Origin: Paenibacillus plantiphilus
Lineage (GTDB): Bacteria > Bacillota > Bacilli > Paenibacillales > Paenibacillaceae
NCBI RefSeq assembly: GCF_927798095.1
Contig: NZ_CAKMMF010000023.1
Span: 39,105 to 103,104 of the forward strand
Direction of reading: 5' to 3'
Length of the DNA stretch: 64,000 nt
Shown here: in pieces, positions 44,301 to 51,776 of the stretch
Numbering within the stretch: position 1 is the stretch's first letter
Layout: every line of letters starts with the position of its first letter
Made by a program: the position numbers and the translations under genes
Notes under the pieces: generated by a model
What the model saw: the letters and a program-made list of their open reading frames with translations, nothing else
What the model was told of the DNA's origin: nothing
Databases searched by the model: none

Positions 44301-44463
44301 GCAGCAAGAGCTATTGCGTGGTCGAAATGAGCGCCTGGGCTTTACAAATCCATTTAGAAAGCTTTCGCTTATTAAAGGAGCTCGTTTTCAAATGAACAGT
44401 GAGGTCGGCAAAGGGACAACGATCATTATTCATATGCTCGATATTAAAGACAGACTACTGTAA
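41365..44463 (+). CDS. 7TM hybrid sensor with two kinase modules and a receiver
   Basis: About 1032 residues. AAAGGA nine bases before the GTG at 41365 and a following membrane helix favour that start over a TTG 30 codons upstream. Order: one helix, an outside jelly-roll sensing domain (about 40-215, 7TMR-DISMED2-like, with YRLLIHVPEDDRYGIKLN), seven membrane helices, HisKA (FLVKTSHELRTPLHGIMNLS, phosphoacceptor H), HATPase (NLIYNAIKFTKQG, GLGLGLSIAKKIVERAGG), a receiver (ILIVDDEPANLKV, LLILDLMMPHMTG) and a LytS-type second kinase (YAQITPHFLYNTLNAIIALS, plus HATPase NAVQHGISKSENGG). Such chains are common in Paenibacillus, probably reading a sugar-like ligand. No separate response regulator follows; a terminator does. 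Confidence 0.85.
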   Translation: MKNRKMLTLIMIAITFLTTYFVLHSFRVFDSNKFAAENGVLSLQHWDRQDEGMITLDGDWDFYPDELIVPSPDVDVFEHYKNKRQSIPVPAAWNRYRAENATPNGAGTYRLLIHVPEDDRYGIKLNTIRNANKVYLNGEELGSAGVPSISTEEYRFDYKKYVVLGNSRNGHIELVIQVANYDYAVGGIVSSLYFGPADQIVAKQDRGKLIEAFLIAGYLLFSFIYFTTYLQHKRRFRYELYFSLFSLAQAVHISTINERWIYLIFPELNPISQVEIQAISLTLFVLFFLLFVYHFFNMSTSKRIVTALSAMLGFQALAVCVLSITIDLMVTVSFSLIQLIISGTTAIGYVYIFIMLLKAYKQKTDESGYVLIVVYTFALYGVLLAIVLLFEVDIEMPSLLLFLIMVMNLALLMSHRSQQTYNKVEELSNELLEFDRMKDEFLVKTSHELRTPLHGIMNLSQSLLEGVEGPLKRKQQESVTLIHSVSRRLAGLVKELLSISEIKQGEVSFTSRPIEIRIIEEVLAEIAYVMPPALPVQLINTIPENLPLVYTDEQKLKQVFFNLIYNAIKFTKQGTITISAQIIEEQMHISVEDTGPGIAIEYQDLIFTTFYQVESSRIRESEGLGLGLSIAKKIVERAGGRIWVTSEVGKGSCFTFTIPLATNQQLVGHKEIHNHKMNEQVAAAQMINPEMEQSPVKVKGSKPYTILIVDDEPANLKVLINMLHSLHYSVIAVGSGQEALDIIETEKVDLLILDLMMPHMTGYEVCKTIRQEQDLVELPVIILTAAGQLSDLVVSFQLGANDYLQKPVNLKELEMRIESLLLMKKSAQDAVEHELSYFYAQITPHFLYNTLNAIIALSWSDQKKTQTALEHLSTYFRGKLDYQKQRSLIPLKEEIQLVKAYLAIEQMRFEERLHIEYNIDETIQTYIPAMTLQPLVENAVQHGISKSENGGTLRLTIEREQQHIKITIEDNGVGIPLEKQQELLRGRNERLGFTNPFRKLSLIKGARFQMNSEVGKGTTIIIHMLDIKDRLL

Positions 44464-44479
44464 TAAGTGGAATAGGTGT

Positions 44480-44512
44480 GTCCTTAAAGTCTTTATCATT
44501 GACTTTAAGGAC
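44480..44512. terminator. Strong hairpin terminator between convergent genes
   Basis: A perfect 12-bp stem (GTCCTTAAAGTC / GACTTTAAGGAC) with a nine-base loop, 16 bases after the hybrid kinase stop and before the convergent helicase gene. It may serve both directions. Confidence 0.75.
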
Positions 44513-44544
44513 AGCCCTCCACCGTGCTTGCCACTTTTCACGGC

Positions 44545-45855
44545 TCAGCCTCTGCTTGTTTGACGGCCCTTGCTAAACCATTCCGATTTCGGCTTCGGTT
44601 TACGTGAAGGGTTCACTTGTGGCTTCGCCGGTTTTGATGAAGCCGCAGGCTTGGAACTTGCTGCTCTTGCAGCTGATGGTTTCGATGATTGTACAGCCTT
44701 TGACGGAACCTCTCCAACCTTCATCGGAAAAGCATGGTCCTTCACTTCAGGGATCGTCTTGCCGATCAATTTCTCAATCACCTTAAGGTGCGGAATTTCA
44801 TCCACTTCACACAAAGAGATCGCCGTACCGCTCAGTCCTGCTCTGCCTGTACGACCAATTCGGTGAACATAGGTTTCTGGAATATTAGGCAGGTTGAAGT
44901 TGATGACATGAGATAGCTCATCGATATCAATTCCTCTTGCTGCAATATCTGTCGCTACCAGCACACGCGTGACACCGCTCTTGAAATTGCTTAATGCAGA
45001 CTGACGGGCATTCTGAGATTTGTTGCCATGAATAGCCTCAGCTGAAATTTTCACCTTAGCCAGTTCTTTTACAACGCGGTCAGCACCATGTTTGGTTCGA
45101 GTGAACACCAGTGCAGAAGCAATGGTTTCATCTAGCAATAGATGATTTAATTGTTTTTGCTTATTTTCTTTTGCAATGAAATATATAGATTGCTGAATTC
45201 TATCCACAGAAGTAGTGACCGGTATAATATTCACTCTCACAGGATCAGTTAGAAGCGATTTTACCATTTTGGCTATTTCCGGAGGCATCGTTGCCGAGAA
45301 GAAAAGAGTTTGTTTCTTGCTAGGCATTTTCGCAATGATTTTCTTAACATCATGAATGAAGCCCATATCCAGCATTCTGTCTGCTTCATCAAGAACGAGT
45401 ATTTTGATATGCTGCAGATCAATACGCTTTTGATTCACTAAATCGATAAGCCTGCCCGGTGTTGCAATAATAATGTCCGCGCCTTGATTGAGCGCCCGCT
45501 CCTGAGCCTTCTGTGAAACGCCGCCAATGATCGCGGAACAAGTTATCTGGGTATATTGACTATACGCTTGAATATTTTCATAGATCTGAAGAGCAAGCTC
45601 TCTAGTCGGTGTTAAAATTAATGAGCGAATACGGCGTCCTTTATGGGGTTTAACTCGGTCTTCACTTAATAGCTGGATTAACGGCAAAGAAAATGCAGCC
45701 GTCTTCCCTGTTCCCGTCTGGGCGCATCCCAATAAATCTCTACCGGCTAATACAGCCGGTATTGACTGTTCCTGAATCGGAGTCGGGGTAACGTAATTCT
45801 CTTTGCTTAAAGCTTTTAAAATTTCAGGTATAAGATTCAAGTCGTTAAATGTCAT
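44545..45855 (-). CDS. DEAD-box ATP-dependent RNA helicase, RhlE/CshA-like
   Basis: 436 residues, ATG six bases after AAGGAGC. All motifs are seen in order: Q motif FNDLNLIPEILKAL-YVTPTPIQEQSIP, motif I AQTGTGKT, Ia PTREL, Ib TPGR, II LDEADRMLDMGF, III SAT, then domain 2 with VFTRTKHGADRV, ATDIAARGIDI and HRIGRTGR. A basic tail rich in Ser, Lys, Ala and Pro (SKPSAARAASSKPAASSKP) ends the protein, as in RhlE and cold-shock helicases. It unwinds short RNA duplexes in the cytoplasm, for instance in ribosome assembly or RNA decay at low temperature. Transcribed alone. Confidence 0.93.
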   Translation of the reverse strand: MTFNDLNLIPEILKALSKENYVTPTPIQEQSIPAVLAGRDLLGCAQTGTGKTAAFSLPLIQLLSEDRVKPHKGRRIRSLILTPTRELALQIYENIQAYSQYTQITCSAIIGGVSQKAQERALNQGADIIIATPGRLIDLVNQKRIDLQHIKILVLDEADRMLDMGFIHDVKKIIAKMPSKKQTLFFSATMPPEIAKMVKSLLTDPVRVNIIPVTTSVDRIQQSIYFIAKENKQKQLNHLLLDETIASALVFTRTKHGADRVVKELAKVKISAEAIHGNKSQNARQSALSNFKSGVTRVLVATDIAARGIDIDELSHVINFNLPNIPETYVHRIGRTGRAGLSGTAISLCEVDEIPHLKVIEKLIGKTIPEVKDHAFPMKVGEVPSKAVQSSKPSAARAASSKPAASSKPAKPQVNPSRKPKPKSEWFSKGRQTSRG

Positions 45856-45988
45856 ATTTGCTCCTTAGGTTACAGCTTAATCTGTATTTTTAACATATCA
45901 TTGTCAACATTACTTGTAACGTCTCCACAAAACGTCTCTTTATGTCCTAACAATTAAGCTTAACACATTTGAGGAGCCACAACAAAGT

Positions 45989-46027
45989 AAGCATCTACAA
46001 CAAGGGAAGTCCTTGCAGCAGATGCTT
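45989..46027 (-). terminator. Weak terminator-like hairpin
   Basis: AAGCATCT pairs with AGATGCTT, with further partial pairing inside (CAAGG / CCTTG). It lies 32 bases past the stop of the 54-residue membrane protein gene on the minus strand. The T run is poor. Confidence 0.45.
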
Positions 46028-46058
46028 GTTGATACGAAAATATCACAAAACTGTTTAA

Positions 46059-46223
46059 TTACTTTTTTTCAAGTTTAAGGTAAATTAGGATGAGGGCCCA
46101 GAAAATACATCCAAGTAAAATATGTATGCCGCTTTCACTTATATGAATTCCGTTCCCGCTTAGCAATATACCTGAGAAAAAACCTAGTGCAATGCATGCG
46201 ATTATTTCAATTAATTTAATCAT
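46059..46223 (-). CDS. Small membrane protein of 54 residues
   Basis: AAAGGAGAACGTTGA stands directly before an ATG, and the frame reads MIKLIEIIACIALGFFSGIL, LSGNGIHISESGIHILLGCI, FWALILIYLKLEKK. It has two hydrophobic helices with a short polar turn and a positively charged end, so both ends probably face the cytoplasm. The strong ribosome binding site, membrane pattern and downstream hairpin make it credible although it is too short for usual gene finders. It is divergent from the exported protein gene at 46270 with only 46 bases between the two starts. The function is unknown. Confidence 0.7.
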   Translation of the reverse strand: MIKLIEIIACIALGFFSGILLSGNGIHISESGIHILLGCIFWALILIYLKLEKK

Positions 46224-46269
46224 TCAACGTTCTCCTTTAAACGAATTTGAATATGGAGGTAATGTGACA

Positions 46270-47430
46270 ATGAAAAAATTATTATATTCAACTACGATTG
46301 CGGCATTTGCTGTATTTGCGATCAGCAGTGCGGTACCCTCGGTTGAACCTGTGAAGGCAGCTGAAATCCCTGCCGCGATTATCACTTCGGAATCCGCCGA
46401 GTGGATTGCAGATCCGATTACTCAAAATATACCATCCTGGTTCAACGATCAAACAATAAATGACTTACTCCGAATGAAAATTTCTACTTCCAAGAAAGAA
46501 TATCACTTTATTCATATGGAGGGAGAAATACTAAAAAAAGAAAACATTGCATCATTCGTTGAAGGTGATATCGAGATCTTGCCCCAAGAAAATGGCAAAC
46601 AAGCAAATTTGATAGCCATTGGTTATTATACCATCAACGGTAAGAAAAATACTGATTTTTACTTTTCAAATATCGACGATACTCCATTAAAGGATATAAA
46701 AAAATATGCCATCGAGATAGCGGCAGAGGTTTACACGGAGACAAATGCGTTTACAAAACAGCGCAAGATTTACACTGAGCCCCCAGCAGTTTCATTAGAG
46801 CCAAACAACTCCATTACCGCTGCTGCTGTACCTGATGGAACTAGTTATATCGATACTTTCCACTGGGCTATATATAGCGATCAAGAAAAACTTTCAGATG
46901 GTTCCTACGTAGTTGCAGGATTATTGGATTCCACAGTGGAGTATTCGAAACAAGGCTCTGCTATATCTAACGGCAAGACAGTTTCAGTCTGGGATGTAAA
47001 GGCTTCCAATCAAACCCGGGCTGTAAATGGATATCAAACACGCCAAATCGCAACACGGCATACTGTAGAACCCTACGTTCCTGATCAAAAGCTTCTATCT
47101 TATGGACCCACCACAACGATAGCAGGCTCTAACTTCAACGTGTCCCTGACAGGTGGTTTACCATCTGTATCATGGGATTTCTCCAGACAATCGGTTGATG
47201 TGACGGATAACTCCTCCCAGTCTTTAGGTTTTGGCAAGTGGACCTTTGACTTCCCTCTTGGCACTAAGGTGGCAAAAGGTACGTATTTAATGCAACCAGG
47301 TATAAGGATTTCCAACGCTAGCGGTCAAGTTAAGTTTCAACATAGTCACTCCGGGTATTATTATCAAAATATTTCATACCAAGGCACCGGCGTAACCGGA
47401 CTAGTTGCTCGGAGCTTCAATGATCTATAG
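46270..47430 (+). CDS. Exported hypothetical protein, 386 residues
   Basis: GGAGGT lies nine bases before the ATG at 46270, and MKKLLYSTTIAAFAVFAISS...VKAAE is a clear signal peptide with cleavage after about residue 31. The first 170 residues of the mature part are mixed, with a NGKQANLIAIGYYTINGKKN strand region. The last 170 are beta-rich and Ser/Thr/Gly-rich (NFNVSLTGGLPSVSWDFSRQ, ISNASGQVKFQHSHSGYYYQ), as in secreted sandwich proteins. I know no family. It has a strong terminator and is the only gene of its transcript. It could be a secreted binding or toxin-like protein, but nothing shows this. Confidence 0.7.
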   Translation: MKKLLYSTTIAAFAVFAISSAVPSVEPVKAAEIPAAIITSESAEWIADPITQNIPSWFNDQTINDLLRMKISTSKKEYHFIHMEGEILKKENIASFVEGDIEILPQENGKQANLIAIGYYTINGKKNTDFYFSNIDDTPLKDIKKYAIEIAAEVYTETNAFTKQRKIYTEPPAVSLEPNNSITAAAVPDGTSYIDTFHWAIYSDQEKLSDGSYVVAGLLDSTVEYSKQGSAISNGKTVSVWDVKASNQTRAVNGYQTRQIATRHTVEPYVPDQKLLSYGPTTTIAGSNFNVSLTGGLPSVSWDFSRQSVDVTDNSSQSLGFGKWTFDFPLGTKVAKGTYLMQPGIRISNASGQVKFQHSHSGYYYQNISYQGTGVTGLVARSFNDL

Positions 47431-47455
47431 GCAACGAGTCACTCCGACCTTATAT

Positions 47456-47495
47456 AACGAAAAGACTTCACCATAAGCGGTGAGGTCTTTTCGTT
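47456..47495. terminator. Strong bidirectional terminator
   Basis: AACGAAAAGACTTCACC pairs with GGTGAGGTCTTTTCGTT (one mismatch), loop ATAAGC. It ends the exported-protein gene, and its right arm touches the stop of the convergent metallopeptidase gene at 47495. Confidence 0.85.
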
Positions 47496-48148
47496 TACAG
47501 AGTCATAGCACTCCCATACCTCGTTAAAAACTCCTGCTTTTCTTTATAGTCCGGCATCATGCTCCCCACACGTCTCCAAAATGATCGATCATGATTCATA
47601 TGAATCAGATGACAGAGCTCATGAATAACTACATAATCGATCACTTCAATCGGAGCCATCGCCAGACGATAATTGAAGGTTAGCTTTTTATCCGAGCTGC
47701 AGCTTCCCCACTTAGTATGAGACTCTACGATTTCAATGGTTTTCGGTTTTACTTTCAGTTGTGTTTGATAGATAGGTATTCGTTCTCCTATAATCTTCTT
47801 GCAGCTTGAGAAATAGAATTTTTTGAGATTTCCTTTGAGCTCCTCTTCATTCAACTCATTCGTCTCTATTAATTCATGAAGGGAATACTCTTTCCCAAGG
47901 TAAAGGAACTTCCCTTCATCTTGATACTCCCTTGCCCCAGTGGTTTCCCTGGCCATCGCAATGCGGTCTAATTTCTCCAATATCCATTTGCCATGATGTT
48001 CCACGGCGCTTCTAATCGTCTCTTCACTTGTCTCGTTGGGAGCTTTAACGGTTATGAAGCCCAAAGAATCGATCCTAATTGAAATTTTCTTTCTATTCCC
48101 GTATTGAACATGAAACGCTATCACATGATTACCAAATCCAATTTTCAT
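47495..48148 (-). CDS. YgjP-like (WLM/M48-type) metallopeptidase family protein
   Basis: About 217 residues from the ATG at 48148, with TTGGAG upstream. A longer frame to 48292 exists but its extra part overlaps the diguanylate cyclase gene and looks noncoding. The key region is SHTKWGSCSSDKKLTFNYRL, then YVVIHELCHLIHMNHDRSFW, where HELCH gives the zinc-binding histidines and catalytic glutamate, as in YgjP/DUF45 proteins. The first 90 residues (GNRKKISIRIDSLGFITVKA) form the usual beta-rich start. Family members are cytoplasmic, often near type I restriction genes, with no proved substrate. Here no restriction gene is near. Confidence 0.85.
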   Translation of the reverse strand: MKIGFGNHVIAFHVQYGNRKKISIRIDSLGFITVKAPNETSEETIRSAVEHHGKWILEKLDRIAMARETTGAREYQDEGKFLYLGKEYSLHELIETNELNEEELKGNLKKFYFSSCKKIIGERIPIYQTQLKVKPKTIEIVESHTKWGSCSSDKKLTFNYRLAMAPIEVIDYVVIHELCHLIHMNHDRSFWRRVGSMMPDYKEKQEFLTRYGSAMTL

Positions 48149-48195
48149 TGATAAGACACTCCAATCACTACATACCCGACCATTATCAATCCCGT

Positions 48196-50172
48196 TCATT
48201 GCCCCTGCAGTGTCCGTGTTGATTGGCGCAGTGCAGGATTCGCATTCATAATCAAGGCATCCAGTGTGACACCATGATCGGGATAAAAGCAAGTTCCTAT
48301 GCTGAATGCAATCGTTATATGCTGGCTTGCGACCTCGAACGGTGGGGACAATGTCTCGCGCGTTCGATCGACAACACGAATATAATCCTCCTGACGCCTC
48401 AGGTCAGGCAGAAGAATGACGAATTCATCCCCGCTGATTCTTGCCACAGTGCTGCTGGCGCGGGCACTTTGCTTCAGACGTTCCGCAATCATTCTGAGTA
48501 GTTGGTCGCCTACACTGTGTCCAAGCTCAGCATTTACTTGCTTGAGGTTATCGATATCAAGATGCATCAAACAGATGACCAGATTTTGATTCTCCACATA
48601 TTGAACAGCTTGTTCGAACCGTATGGCCAGTGTCTCCCTATTGGGCAGACCAGTCAGAATATCATGCGATGCTTGATGCGTTAATTTGGCCTCAAGCTGC
48701 TGCTTCTCGGTTATATCTTTGAATACGGCAATATAATATTCGAATGATTGATCACTTACTTTGCTAATCGTAATTTCTATTAGATAATAGTCCCCGTTCT
48801 TATGTTTGTTCCACATTTGGCCGGACCAATGCCCTGTCTCAAATATACTGTGCCGCATGCCATCGTAGAAATCCGATTTATGCCAGCCTGAGCTTAGCAT
48901 TCTCGGTGTATTGCCAAGAACCTCACTCTCCTCATATCCCGTTATAGCAACACAGGCAGGATTAACTTGAAGAATGGCATGCTTGGCATCTGTAACCATG
49001 AACCCTTCTCTTGCGCATTCGAATAGTCTGGCAGACAGCTTATCCCGCTGTTCAATTTGCTTGCGCTCTGTAATATCACGGCAGATGGTAGAGAAATACT
49101 CAACCTGCCCTTCCCCATTCTTGTGAGCTGCAATGGTTTGTGACACGGGGATCTGCTTTCCAGCCTTATCTAGCAATGCGGTCTCGCCATGCCACACGCC
49201 ATCCCGAATAGCTGCTGGCAGCCCCTCCTTCACCACTTGCTCGAATGCCCATTGTGGAAAAGCTTGATCTATCGTTCTATGAGGCGGCAGCGGCGATTCA
49301 AGCCCCAGAATGTTCCGTGCAGTCTCGTTGCAATAAAGCAATTCTCCCTGTGCGTTTGCAATGGAGATGAAATCAGATGTTCCTTCAAGGATGGAGTTCT
49401 TACGCGCTTGTAGTTCCTCCAGCCTCATGTGCTGCGTCATGGCTTCTTCCATACTATGAATCGTTGCTCTGCATGTCTCGAAAGATCGATAAATATAATA
49501 GTAAGAAATAACTTTGAGCAGATGCCCCACGACATTCATTGCATCTGTCGTCCCGTCATAGAAGATGAAGCAAGACTGACCTAGAAGCATACAGCCAATT
49601 GCTGTAACCAAGCTGCCTTTATGAATACCCTCTATTCGCCGAGAGCCTGTTGTAAGAAGGCTTATCATTATGAACAGCAGAATGGCTGCGAAAGCGGCTT
49701 CGATTCCGATCTTGAAAGGGGTTAGTCCATTTCCTTCCGTGATGGTTACAGGTATCCAGCTCGCCCGATAAAGAATGAGCGCTATTAATCCAACACACAA
49801 GCAGAGACTAGCTAATAAGCATAAGTAACGGGATGAGCGGTATCGAAACCGCTTCCAAGGCAAAAAAACGGCTAGCCCCAATGCTAATATAGCAACCATA
49901 CGGGCAGCAAGCGAGAAAACAATCGCCTTATGAGGATTATTGGCAGTAATTAGAGGCGGCATCCCATCATAAGACATCATGTGGAATAAGTCGAGCACCC
50001 CTACACTTAGTAAAGAACAGGACAGGAAGATGATGTTTCGAGGGCGGTTCGGTGTGTAAGCGTTCCATCCGAGCAGAAATATAATCCATGCGACGAAAAT
50101 AGCTAGCATCTCCAGCATAGAATGCGCTGGAAGAAACCATTGTTCAGGTATCGACATGCTATAAGACACCAT
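48196..50172 (-). CDS. Membrane MASE3-like, double-PAS, GGDEF-domain protein
   Basis: 658 residues. Residues 1-230 hold about seven membrane helices with the MASE3-like pattern VGVLDLFHMMSYDGMPPLIT. A coiled link leads to PAS1 (ILEGTSDFISIANAQGELLY) and PAS2 (FECAREGFMVTDAKHAILQV), each closed by a DITE segment, then a GGDEF domain from about 495 (HDILTGLPNRETLAIRFEQA). The catalytic motif is ISGDEFVIL, so SGDEF replaces GGDEF, a variant that can still be active. An RxxD inhibitory site is not evident. The domain appears a little short at its end (NPALRQSTRTLQGQ). If active it makes cyclic di-GMP. It lies head to head with the NarL-type regulator gene next to the chemosensory cluster. Confidence 0.85.
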   Translation of the reverse strand: MVSYSMSIPEQWFLPAHSMLEMLAIFVAWIIFLLGWNAYTPNRPRNIIFLSCSLLSVGVLDLFHMMSYDGMPPLITANNPHKAIVFSLAARMVAILALGLAVFLPWKRFRYRSSRYLCLLASLCLCVGLIALILYRASWIPVTITEGNGLTPFKIGIEAAFAAILLFIMISLLTTGSRRIEGIHKGSLVTAIGCMLLGQSCFIFYDGTTDAMNVVGHLLKVISYYYIYRSFETCRATIHSMEEAMTQHMRLEELQARKNSILEGTSDFISIANAQGELLYCNETARNILGLESPLPPHRTIDQAFPQWAFEQVVKEGLPAAIRDGVWHGETALLDKAGKQIPVSQTIAAHKNGEGQVEYFSTICRDITERKQIEQRDKLSARLFECAREGFMVTDAKHAILQVNPACVAITGYEESEVLGNTPRMLSSGWHKSDFYDGMRHSIFETGHWSGQMWNKHKNGDYYLIEITISKVSDQSFEYYIAVFKDITEKQQLEAKLTHQASHDILTGLPNRETLAIRFEQAVQYVENQNLVICLMHLDIDNLKQVNAELGHSVGDQLLRMIAERLKQSARASSTVARISGDEFVILLPDLRRQEDYIRVVDRTRETLSPPFEVASQHITIAFSIGTCFYPDHGVTLDALIMNANPALRQSTRTLQGQ

Positions 50173-50346
50173 CCATTATGTATATAGAGAAAATACGTTG
50201 CAATACAGAATCATTAATATATACCTTTGATGATTTCCTTATAGTATAATACACTTCTAATATATCATATTATGTAATAGTTTGTCGTTTATTGCAGTCG
50301 GTTGTCATACAATATCTCTGCCAACAATATGGAGTGGGGGCCTATC

Positions 50347-51009
50347 ATGAATAGTAAGATAAAAATTATAATTGCAGATGATCATGCTATCATACGTGCT
50401 GGTCTCTCCATGCTAATCAATGAGGAAGAAGATATGGAGGTCATTGCAACCGCCAGCGATGGCAAGGAGGCCTTCGAACGCGCTCTGGAATTAAAGCCTG
50501 ATGTCGTCATCATGGATCTGAACATGCCGCCAGGCGAAGACGGCCTTAGCGCAACTGTCAGGCTGAAGAAGGCGGCGCCTCATGTGGAAATTCTCGTGCT
50601 CACGATGAATGAGGATCAGGAATACTTGTTTCGTTTCTTAGAGGCGGGGGCCTCGGGATACATATTGAAGAACTCACAGGAAGCCGAGCTTATCGGTGCA
50701 ATCCGAATTGTTTCCAACAGGGAAGCATACTTATCTCCTCAAGCTGCCAAGATGATTATACAGAAATTTATGCATCCCAGCACTGCTTTACCGAAAGATA
50801 CTGTGCTAATGAAAGAGTTGTCCATCCGTGAGAATGAGGTCGTTCCGCTAATCGCGAAGGGCTTCTCCAACAAGGAAATTGCCGATCTTCTGTACGTATC
50901 GATCAAGACCGTCGAAGCGCATAAATCAAAAATCATGGAGAAGCTTCAGCTGCGCACACGTGCAGAATTAGTTAGCTATGCGATAAAGAATGGCTATCTG
51001 GATTCTTAA
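50347..51009 (+). CDS. NarL/FixJ-family response regulator
   Basis: 220 residues from the ATG at 50347, eight bases past GGAGTGGGGG. The receiver domain has IIIADDHAIIRAGLS, the phosphorylated aspartate in VVIMDLNMPPGEDG at about residue 55, and the lysine in GYILKNS. The LuxR-type DNA-binding domain has LSIRENEVVPLIAKGFSNKE and LYVSIKTVEAHKSKIMEKL. The next gene, 23 bases later, is its probable kinase. The unit converges on the cheA-to-cheB operon, which lacks cheY, so this may be a separate circuit or an output of it; only the position links them. Confidence 0.9.
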   Translation: MNSKIKIIIADDHAIIRAGLSMLINEEEDMEVIATASDGKEAFERALELKPDVVIMDLNMPPGEDGLSATVRLKKAAPHVEILVLTMNEDQEYLFRFLEAGASGYILKNSQEAELIGAIRIVSNREAYLSPQAAKMIIQKFMHPSTALPKDTVLMKELSIRENEVVPLIAKGFSNKEIADLLYVSIKTVEAHKSKIMEKLQLRTRAELVSYAIKNGYLDS

Positions 51010-51032
51010 ATCTTTGGAAGGAGATACTGCCA

Positions 51033-51776
51033 TTGAATCTATTGCATCTCGTATATATTCCAATTATATTCGTGCTGCTGGGCGTTATTGCGGCCTATCA
51101 TCTTCATTCAAGAAAGCGCTATCAAGCTTTTCTCAGCATGAAGCAGACTTTAAGGGACAAAACAATCGAGGCCCAGGAGGAAGAACGCAAACGCATCTCT
51201 CATGAATTGCACGACAGTATTGGACAGGCACTCTACAGTGTGCTTGTGGGATTGAAAATTATTAAGAACCTGAAGATCGACAGCTCCTTCCGTGATCATT
51301 TGCTGGAGATGGAGAGAATGACGGATAAGGCGTTGGATGAAGTGAAACGGCTGGCTGCAGAGCTTCGGCCTGCGACATTGGATGATCTGGGTTTAGTTCC
51401 CGCCATTCGCTCCTATCTGGACAAATATGAGCGAACGTTCGGGATTCATACCACCTTCCAGTTAATTGGGAAGCATGGGCGCTACTCGGAGAAGCTCGAA
51501 ACCGCTCTCTATCGGATTGCCCAAGAAGCGCTTACGAATGCTGCTAAGTATGCAGAAGCTAGTCAGGTGAACGTTCAAATTACGAATTTACCAGGACAGC
51601 TGCTCCTTCACATAACAGATGATGGAAGAGGATTCTCATCCGGAATGAATAAACCAACCTCTGGATTGGGATTGTACAATATGAAAGAGCGAGTCGAATC
51701 AATCGGCGGAAACCTTGCCATACATTCAGAAATCGATAAAGGAACTCGCATCGAGGTTCAAGTTATCTTCCATTGA
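51033..51776 (+). CDS. NarX/DegS-type sensor histidine kinase, 247 residues
   Basis: A TTG start lies ten bases after GGAAGGAG. A single N-terminal membrane helix (VYIPIIFVLLGVIAAYHL) is followed at once by a coiled segment and HisKA_3: EEERKRISHELHDSIGQALY with the phosphoacceptor histidine at about 62. AAELRPATLDDLGLVPAIRS then gives the typical DLGL motif, and the ATPase domain has RIAQEALTNAAKYAEASQVN, DDGRGF and GLGLYNMKERVESIGG. No large sensing domain exists, so it may sense through the membrane anchor or a partner. Its end overlaps the end of cheB by 14 bases in convergent orientation. Confidence 0.88.
   Translation: MNLLHLVYIPIIFVLLGVIAAYHLHSRKRYQAFLSMKQTLRDKTIEAQEEERKRISHELHDSIGQALYSVLVGLKIIKNLKIDSSFRDHLLEMERMTDKALDEVKRLAAELRPATLDDLGLVPAIRSYLDKYERTFGIHTTFQLIGKHGRYSEKLETALYRIAQEALTNAAKYAEASQVNVQITNLPGQLLLHITDDGRGFSSGMNKPTSGLGLYNMKERVESIGGNLAIHSEIDKGTRIEVQVIFH

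Noticed and set aside
48149..48292. N-terminal extension of the metallopeptidase frame
   Set aside because: It overlaps the diguanylate cyclase 3' end, is rich in cysteine without pattern, and lacks a binding site. The ATG at 48148 is preferred.
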